From Aphelenchoides besseyi (taxonomy: Eukaryota > Nematoda > Chromadorea > Rhabditida > Aphelenchoididae): a stretch of 64,000 bases of DNA. Below the pieces are notes generated by a model. It ran no database searches. It was not told where the DNA came from and saw only the letters and a program-made list of their open reading frames with translations. The DNA lies in NCBI GenBank assembly GCA_024699855.1, contig JAMPIQ010000002.1:15748001-15812000 (forward strand), in the 5' to 3' direction. The translations under genes were made by a program, and so were the position numbers. Position 1 is the first letter of the stretch. Every line of letters starts with the position of its first letter. Shown piece by piece: positions 56,220 through 64,000 of this stretch.

Positions 56220-58236
56220 CTAAGGTGTCAAACGTTTTGGATCACGTGGGAACATAGAAGTAAGACGAATGTTACCCAAACCGAGGAACAGCATAGTCAC
56301 ACGCTCAAGCCCTAAACAGCAAGATGATTCTGAATATTTTGCTGGTTTCCATACCAATACCACCGCCAGCATGCGGTGGACAACCGTATTTGAAAGCATC
56401 AATATACGATTGAATTTTCGTCAAATCAATTTCGTGATGTTTCGCACGTTCGGCCAAAAGAACCGGATCGTGAATACGTTGAGCACCGGACAATATCTCT
56501 TCGCCTACAATCAAACACTCAGAATGAAGTCGCTCGTTTGTTGTCACCTCGCATAAACATGTCGTAGCTGTTGGACCAACGTTTATCGTCAGCATCCGGC
56601 ATCGTGTAGAATGGACGAATAGCCAATGGGAATTTGTCCAAAACATAGAAATCGGTGTTGTATTTCTTTCGAACTAATGCACCAAGACGTTTTTCACTTG
56701 GAGTATCCAAATCCTCTTCATCACCCATTTCGAGTCCATCTTCACGCAACAAAGCAACTCCTTCGTGATATCTGAAAATCGAAGCAGTTGAATGTTCAGA
56801 TGATTTCCACTCACTTCAAAACCAACGGTTCATCAGTGAACAAGAACGGTTCGCTCTTGTATTGACGACCAACCGCTTTGATTTCTTCTTCGTATTTCGA
56901 TTGAAGAAACTTGAAAACATCGATCATCACACCGGCAACCGTGTACATCGCCTAAAATCATTCGGGCCTGAATAAGTGGGTCGAACAAAAATGAATATTC
57001 CTCGGTGATGCAAATTAGGGAACGCGGATTTTTCGACATAGTATCTTTGGAGAGCTAGGAGTATCGTCATTGGAATATTCATCATGGAATCGAAAAATCC
57101 GCCAATGCAAACGCGTTCGCACTCGACCACGCGGTTCACTGCCTCTGAGCTCTTGTCGAACGATTTTGTTCGCTCCGACGAAGTTCTTTTGATGGCAGTC
57201 AACTTTTAATAGTGATACCCTCGAGTTTTCATATCAAAGTTTCCGACCAAACACACCTCATGGTAATGGAACTTGAATGCCATCTCCAAATCCAAACCGA
57301 CGAATTCGGTCATGTGCCGATGAGTGTTCGAGTCTTCGGCACGAAAAACGGCGCCGATGGTGAACACACGATCGAAATCGCCCGCAATTGCCATTTGCTT
57401 GTAGAGTTGCGGTGATTGGGCCAAATAAGCGGATCCTTTGAAGTAGGTGACCTGAATAAACTGAAAAGAACCTCTTCGAAACTTCACAAACCGTAAACAC
57501 ATTGGCACCTCCTTCGCTTGCTGCTGCAATGATTTTCGGCGTGTGGATCTCGATGAAGCCACGATCGAAAAGCGACGTCCGAAAGGCGTGACAAATGCTC
57601 GCCTGAATCTTGAAGATCGCTTGAGACGTTGGAGTACGCAAATCGATCACTCTAAAACAACACAAAACAATGATCAAAATGGAAGCAAGATGTTACCGGT
57701 GGTCCAAACGAGTGTCCAACTTCACCACAGCCAACTCGTTGTCTTCGCTTTCCGGTCGAGTGGCATCTTCGATTTGCAACGGAAGCCGTGGTTCAGCCGC
57801 CGAAACGACGAAAAGTTGTTTGATTTTTAATTCAACTGCCGACTGACTGCACGAAGCAACCGGCCGGTCGACTTTGCTGACCGTTCCCTGAACATCGATA
57901 ATCGATTCCTGAAATCGCGAATTGAAGAACCTCAATCGCCAACCGCCGACCAACCTTCGAAACTCCGCCAATGAACTTTTGCATCGGCTTACTGAACTCA
58001 TCGCCGACCATTTGCATCGCTTGAACGGTGTAAATTTGGTGACGAATCGTGATGAAACACATCTTTCCTTTGATACGCGATTGATGTAAACGACCGCGAA
58101 TCCAAACATCCTGATCGGCCAACGTCTCGTTCAGATTCTTGATGGCGGTGAAGTCGATTTCACGCGATTGATTCTCGCTCGATCGCATCAGCCCGTAGGC
58201 GCCGTACTTTCCTTCGGAAACGTCCTCAGTTGCCAT
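56220..58236 (-). CDS. DARS1: Cytosolic aspartyl-tRNA synthetase
   Basis: Class IIb synthetase charging tRNA-Asp. Eight exons: 57955-58236, 57697-57908, 57492-57651, 57257-57451, 56815-56951, 56548-56771, 56355-56504 and 56220-56311, giving 483 residues (human 501). The anticodon-binding OB fold begins at [19 protein letters not shown]. Class II motif 1 is in the block ending [14 protein letters not shown]. Motif 2 is [19 protein letters not shown] and motif 3 is [16 protein letters not shown], before the canonical end [11 protein letters not shown]. Intron 4 (56952-57256) is 305 nt; the others are about 43 nt. An acceptor-like site (ATTTTCAG) lies upstream of the start, suggesting a spliced leader. 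Probably first gene of a unit with the SET gene. Confidence 0.95.
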
Positions 58237-58747
58237 CTCTCAGGTTTTCAATCAATAACACGAATCGTCTGAAAATTCAAGCAAATGAATAACCGTAGAG
58301 TTAAGTCAAACGATGAAATCAAAACTCGGCTTCGATGCCCTAACAAACATATCATAGGACCACTAGCAACTGATCAAAATCGTTTTACAAGATATTTCAG
58401 GGCCTTGTAGACCGACATTAAACAGGGGGAATGCTTTTTGAGAGAACCACTAAACCGATTAATTGGATTTTCACACCATTAAAGTCGTAAATATGTGAAG
58501 AACCCAATAAGCTGTTTTTACATCAATGAATGCCCGAGAGTTAACATTGACAATCAAGAAACAGCTCCAAAGCTTTGCATCATAGTCGAAAGAGGAAGAA
58601 TTGTCGATCGGGTCAGAAGTTCACCGTCGAGTCGGAGGTTCGTCGGCTGTGGAAATCGTTTTTTGACTTTGAAAACCCTTTTGAACTATACGTTACTAGT
58701 CTGTGTGTATTTCGATTTTGAAGCTTAATTTTTAGAAAGTTTCTGAT
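58237..58747. other. Divergent upstream region of AspRS and DENR
   Basis: Spacer between starts of opposite polarity. A TTTTTAG acceptor ending 12-13 bases before the DENR ATG suggests a spliced leader. No TATA box seen. Confidence 0.45.
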
Positions 58748-59381
58748 ATGTCCGAAACAGTCGCCGAAGTCGATCAGACGTCGTCCAGCGACGTCGAGAC
58801 GAACAAACCGGAACCGTTAGCCGGCACTGTTCCCGTTCCCGGTGTTTCGTATCCATTGAAGGTCCAGTACTGTGGAGAGTGTACGTTGCCGTTTGAGTAC
58901 TGTGCGCTCGGTGGTCGATCGGAGAAATGCAAAACATGGTTCGACAAGAACATGGCTCAACTGGTAGCCGATGGCGTTCAAATTGCTGACGATGTCGAAG
59001 AAGCTCAAGAGGGAAAGAAGCACCAGAAACGTGGCGGCAAGGGACAACCGAAAGTGACAAAAGTGAGCGAATTTAACGTTCAAAAATATTCTCGTCGTTC
59101 GTCTTCAGGAAGTTAAGTCCTCTCAAATAACGTTGCAACGTGCACCACGCGGTAAGAACAAGTCGGTCACGGTGGTTAAAGGTCTTTCGACGTTCGGAAT
59201 CGACTTGAAACCGGCGGCCAAATTCTTCGCCGCTCGTTTCGCTTGTGGTTCATCGGTTACAGCGACGGACGAGATCGTGGTTCAGGGCGATGTGAAGGAC
59301 GAGCTATTCGACATCATTCCCGAGAAGTGGCCGCAAGTCGACGAAGAGTCGATTGTTGATTTGGGAGATCAGAAACGTTAA
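58748..59381 (+). CDS. DENR: Density-regulated protein, translation re-initiation factor
   Basis: Partner of MCT-1 in 40S recycling and re-initiation. Two exons (58748-59062, 59109-59381), 195 residues; human is 198. The N-terminal zinc-type motif YCGECTLPFEYC and EKCKTWFDKN are followed by a basic linker (KKHQKRGGKGQPK). The C-terminal SUI1 domain holds APRGKNKSVTVVKGLSTFGI, AAKFFAARFACGSSVT and IVVQGDVKDELFD. AATAAA at 59483 lies 100 nt after the stop. Confidence 0.95.
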
Positions 59382-62300
59382 GCACATGAGTATGAACTAC
59401 GGGGTTAGCGGTTGCGAAGTTGAGTTTCTTTATCGAACGGTGCACCTTTGAAGAATTTGTTATTTGAGTTGGTTCATTTAAAATAAACGTTTGTTGGCTT
59501 CAGCTTGAATCAAGTCTTTTGACGATTGAAGGCTGTGGACTCGTTGAAATGCTTCTGGTCCCCATTTCATTTGCGAAATTCAATCGGCAGTTTTACAAAA
59601 AGACCAACCACCGACCGAATTTGATTGCAATAAATTTCTTCCCGAAACGTTTCTGCCACTTCTCAAGGTTTCCGGAAGATGAAGTGGAAAAAAATGGCGT
59701 ACTCCCGCCGCCACTGTCCTTGTCACTGAGTCCACAAATCAAATGTCCATGAAAACTCGCGTCCTCTTTTAGCGGCATGATCGTATGTTTTGAGCGCTGA
59801 ACTGCGAGATGTTGCCAACGAAAACAATTCGCATCAAACTCCCGACTATGCAAATGAACGATCGCTATGTGTCGAACAAATGTTTTCGAATCGAACCGCC
59901 AAAGAAGTTGCCATTGAGGTTGTTGACAAACCGTTTTGGCCAACAAACGATTGCCGGTTACGTAACCGAGTTACGCGAAACACGACGACCTTAAGCTCTC
60001 GGAAAGGTTTGAAATTCGAACTTGTCGGCGGCACAAGAAAACGCGTAAATCTGCGACAATCATGAGGACAAGTGGAGGTCTCAATCGACCGTCATTTCCT
60101 TCGACGATTGTGCGCCAAAAAAGTTGCCGACTTCGGTTTTCGTTTTCAAAAGAAATCGCATGAGCCCCGACGTCGAGTGAGTTCGCGGACGAGAGTTACA
60201 AATTGGATAATCCTCGAGACAACTAATCGCCATTGTCAATAAGGTTGAAATACAAGATGGCACTCACGGTTGAGATGCGAACTTCACTTCCACGAGCTTC
60301 TGGCAATTAAGATGCCGCCACTCCAACGGAAGAGATCGGTGAGTTCTTTCGTTGGAACTGTCGAGTTTAAACGATCGATTGGCCTTGAAATCCGGTCACT
60401 CGTTTCGCCGTGTTCATTAGTCAACTTATGTAACGAATCGGTTGTTTTGGTATCTCCCAATGAGTTCATGACTATTCGCGACTGCTTTCTGGCGGTAGTC
60501 TGATTGACAAAGAGAGCGAGAGTGATGTGTAAATACGGTCGATTGAATTGAGAGACTGTCAAGTGGGATCAAAACTTCCTGCCGCCTTTGGACAAATAAG
60601 ATAATGCCGTCAAAGATGGTCGAACAAGAAGGCTCATTCAACGGAATTTGCACACGGTTCAGTTACACAATCTTGTTTCTTATACAAACTTCTAATCTTT
60701 ACAGTCTCTATTGGATTCAGTTGCGGCTTTCGGTTTCGCGCGAGCGGTTTGTCTTTTCTTTCTCCGATTGTCAGTCAATTGAATGGCACAGTCAAGAGCT
60801 CGGTCAAGTAGTGGGTACGAAGATGGGCGGCGAGTTTTGAAGGTGCAAAGTTGGCAAACTTTTCTCATTGTTCAATTGACAGATGGCCGGAACTTTTCAT
60901 AATGCCGATGGAAACGAACGTGTTGGCTGTCGACGACCGCAACTCTCTGATTGCAGATTTAAAAGTATTCCAATTGTTCGAGTACGGTAATCGCGTTAAT
61001 TCAGGCCAAAAACATGTTTTCCCGCACTTTCGTCTTGACATCTGCTTCAGACAAGTTAAATTACCGTAGGCTGACCTCCGGATATTCTGCACTTTCAATT
61101 GTTGTGCAAACAAAACAACAAATTTCCTCGCGCCTTCCACTTGCTTAAACCTCATTTGGGGTGGAGGCAGGTGTGTCTCGATGTGAATAGACGCTTACGA
61201 GACTACGAATCCGGAAATCTCGCAGTTGGCTCCCGAATCTCGACTGCCCGGAGGTTCTGCACACATTACGCGTCGTCTCCTAATTGGGATAATCGCATGT
61301 GGAATTGACCACCGTACGGTGCTCTCGTCTATTTCCGCATTTAAACTGAACAATTTCGCGCACGCAACTAATTGGTTTTTCGAGTGCTGGAGTCTTGTTC
61401 TCGTCGAGTTAATGCGAACAAATCGTCTCGTAAGACAATTGGAGGCTGAAGTGCAAATTGAATGGACATCTACGGTAACTATAGAGCATCTTAAGGAATC
61501 AGAGTCTCGGTTTAACAACCTGATCATCGAATAATCAGACTATTTGCACGACTGTTAGCACAAACAAACCGGAAATTCGATTCGCGCCAATCCTCTCGCT
61601 GTTAATTCCAGAACCTCAAACACGTGTTGTCTTCCACACGCTCTCTGGTTTTTATTGACCTCCGATTAAATTTCATTTCTGGGTGTCAGCAGCAGGTGAT
61701 GAGTTTTATGACGACTATCCAATTACGTGCCTCGATTAGATTGATCGTAAAATCCGACAGAGACGATGAAATGACTGATACAATAACGTTATTGTCCAAT
61801 CGATGAACTGCCATGACCTTTGAACAGCCACATGCTAATGAACCCAAAAGGTATTGGAATCAGCGGTGAGCATACGAACTGACGGTTTTCAGTTGCATAA
61901 TCTGTTTGAACAACTCGACTGATCAATAATCCGTCAATCAAGTCCACGTTGCTTCGGAGACTTAAGCGAACAAACACAGCTGAGTGATTGGACAGGTATA
62001 CAGTCATGTGAACTTTCATTTTAATGGCCTCACAGCAACAACAGTTTTTGTTTTCTTGTTTACGTTTGCAAGCAACTTAAATTACCGAATGAGCTCGATT
62101 TTCGCGCGCATTTGTCACGCAGCTGAGCCAACAAACTCCGAAATCCACAGGTCCAAGTTTGGTTGGGAGGAGAAGAGTGCGAGAGAAAGGCATCGTAGCA
62201 TCGATTCGGAGGTTTCCCGTTCTTGTTATTCCGATTTTCGAATCTGTTCGCTCGCTAATTTGCAACAAACATCCGAAGTCGAAGGTCACGAAGCACAGTC

Positions 62301-63903
62301 GTGTGTGGGTTATGAAACGTCGGAGATTACGCGCCCACGAAAGAATAAGATGAACTCGAAAATTGGCCGCTCACGGAAACTAAACGCGCGCAAAAACGAG
62401 CGTCCGAAGGTCGACGTTCGCGCGTTTCTTTTGCGCGTTTGCCGCGAACTTTCGCGTTTCCCAGCGGCTGGCGCAAAATTGCGCCAAATTACGCGACCGG
62501 ATGCGTTTAAGTTCGTTAGTTGAGAACCTAAAACAAAAGGATCGAAGTCGATGCTTTTGGGCGAATCAAAAACATTGGGCACAAACTGAACCTGTGGATT
62601 TGCGCTCCTAATCCACTTGTTTCCCATTAATCCGTGGAATCAATTGGTTGTCGAAAGGTCGTACGCGTGTTTTTCGCGCTGATTCAACGAACGGCAATAC
62701 GATCCAAGTTAATCCTCGAACGGACTCGTCAATCCACACTGGCAGATTAATTGGCTGTTCGTATTAATCCCAAAGACAAACACGTGCACTCAAATTGTCA
62801 CACCTCTTGCATTGTAAAATCGAAGAAAAACACGGAGGTCAATTGGTGTCGATCGTATTACCGCGCATTTACAAATCACAACCTACCAATTGTCCGCTTA
62901 TTCAACCCGTGGTATTCGATTACCATAACAGCTGACTGGTCAGCACCTCCCTCGACTTCGACGTTTGCGCGAACAACTTCTTACAATCAATCTCATAAGC
63001 CGTGAATTAAGTTAATTGTCAGTTTAAACATAAAAGTTCAAGGCTAATCGAGGAGAACAAGATTGCTGATTGTTCACTGGTTGTAATTGGGGGTCTTTGA
63101 TACGCGTCGAAAGTTTTGTGGTTCTCGTATTGCAACTCCAATCTATGACCGTTGAGTTGAACATGCAAATTAACACGCCGAACAAAAAAGGCCTAATGTT
63201 AGAGGAGATTCGAACCCATCAGATTTTGTTGATTGACCTCTGAGACTAAAACTGCCGTTTAAGTCTCCCACAATGTGGATTCTTTGCGTTTCTCTCAAAA
63301 CTTTTCTTGTCCAGCTAAAAAGAATCGTCGAATAAACATAAACCTCAGGCTTCTTCTTTGCGTCATATTGCGGTCGATTGCGCATTTGGACGCGAAATTC
63401 CATCAAACGCAATAAAACTCCCTCCCCACGAAAGCGACGGCGATTGTTGGAACATCTGGAGTTTGGCAGTTAAAGCGAAAGTGTAAAAATCACGCGCAAT
63501 AAACACTCACGCTTAAACGCCTCAAATCGAATCCAGTGCTAATAATGACCGTGACCCAAAAATCTTCGAATTGCTATTATGTCGATTATATTCTTCGGCT
63601 AATTGAACAACAATAAACACACGATCCTCCGACAACACGATCACCTTTGAAGAAGTTATGGTAATTGAAATGAATCGATAATGTGGACTTCGAAGATCAT
63701 GCTTGAAGCTCGTAGAACTTCAACAGCCTCCGGACCATCCAAATACGATGAGCGTAAGAGTTCGCTGTCAATTGACTTCAACTCGAAGTGTTCATTTTGC
63801 TTATTAAATTCGTTTGATTCTCTCGACAATTAACGTCAAAGTTACAACTTTATATACAGAGCCTTTACAATAACAATGTACAATCAGCAAGATTAATGTG
63901 TTT
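59382..63903. other. Gene-poor region, about 4.5 kb
   Basis: No supported coding. The longest frame (61984-62523, +, 179 codons) and its antisense neighbour (62310-62627, 105 codons) both cover a CpG-rich patch at 62330-62510 and show no domain. The region lies 3' of both DENR and the gene entering from the right. Confidence 0.45.
62330..62510. promoter_or_regulatory. CpG-rich patch with E2F-like GCGC motifs
   Basis: Repeated GCGC, CGCG and TTTGCGC-type words, including GGCGCAAAATTGCGCC at 62470-62485, a 7-bp inverted repeat with a 2-nt spacer. The reverse strand reads TTTGGCGC, the E2F core. The words are sharply denser than in flanking DNA. It may be a regulatory element or simply biased sequence. 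Confidence 0.3.
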
Positions 63904-64000
63904 TCATGGACCGTTGATAACGATGGGACGATAGCAGGCGGCGAACAGCGTGGTCAGCACATCGAGACAACGTCCGATACGAGTGCGCTGTGAGGTTTCG
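63904..64000 (-). CDS. C-terminal exon of an unidentified gene (partial)
   Basis: Open frame on the minus strand entering from beyond 64000 and ending at TGA 63904-63906. It codes a tail with RTRIGRCLDVLTTLFAACYR and VINGP at the end, strongly protein-like in codon choice. Too short to name. Which domain precedes it cannot be seen. Confidence 0.6.
   Translation of the reverse strand, partial: ETSQRTRIGRCLDVLTTLFAACYRPIVINGP

Noticed and set aside
61984..62523. 179-codon plus-strand frame in the right-hand gene desert
   Set aside because: Long mainly because of the CpG-rich patch; an antisense frame is open too, and no family is recognisable.
63180..63300. tRNA-like T-arm (GGGTTCGAATCTCC on the minus strand)
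   Set aside because: The T stem has a mismatch and no matching acceptor or D arm exists at the right distance; not a tRNA.

Overview
This window is from an animal genome, and several features point to a nematode. Most genes are chains of small exons separated by introns of about 40-48 nt. One gene encodes a cuticle collagen with the nematode N-terminal block, a Gly-X-Y region split over many small exons, and the typical C-terminal cap. The set is otherwise conserved metazoan housekeeping genes plus lineage-specific secreted and membrane proteins. The clade cannot be fixed from sequence alone. The compact introns and loose 3' splice sites (TAG, AAG and GAG besides CAG) look unlike the uniform TTTTCAG of Caenorhabditis. 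I favour another nematode lineage, possibly Trichuris/Dorylaimia-like, at low confidence. No rRNA, convincing tRNA, CRISPR array or intact transposon was seen.

Layout. 1-16.7 kb: the 5' part of a carboxylesterase (-), a mitochondrially targeted protein I do not recognise (+), the collagen (-) with a possible gene nested in its long intron, a purple acid phosphatase (-), the glutamate-cysteine ligase regulatory subunit (-), triokinase/dihydroxyacetone kinase (-), a GC-rich fold-back patch, and TFIIH subunit TFB5 (-). 16.8-31 kb: an Angel/CCR4-type EEP nuclease (+), mitochondrial inner-membrane protease IMP1 (+), a synaptotagmin C2A-C2B gene (+), phytanoyl-CoA dioxygenase (+), a SET-MYND (SMYD) protein (-) and an unknown secreted protein (+). 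30.8-40.3 kb, all on the minus strand: a membrane phospholipase D with a probable alternative first exon, two tandem EGF-domain type I membrane proteins, and two tandem type I membrane proteins with near-identical 5' halves but unrelated tails. 40.4-51 kb: gene-poor DNA and a second synaptotagmin (+) whose early exons lie in introns of up to 2 kb. 51-59.4 kb: a Tyr/Gln/Asn-rich probably GPI-anchored protein (-), an IL-17-like cytokine (-), an H3K9-type SET methyltransferase (-), cytosolic aspartyl-tRNA synthetase (-) and DENR (+). 59.4-63.9 kb is gene-poor; the last 97 bases hold the terminal exon of another minus-strand gene.

How the genes relate. TFB5 and Angel are head to head across 188 bp. 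Angel/IMP1 and AspRS/SET look like operon-type pairs: a poly(A) signal is followed about 100 nt later by a splice acceptor just before the next start. PHYH and SMYD converge with overlapping 3' ends. The 34-40 kb cluster of single-pass surface proteins and the IL-17 gene are the most lineage-specific content. All gene models were built by hand from reading frame, splice-site phase and protein family pattern. Exon borders were checked for phase, but nothing was aligned against a database.
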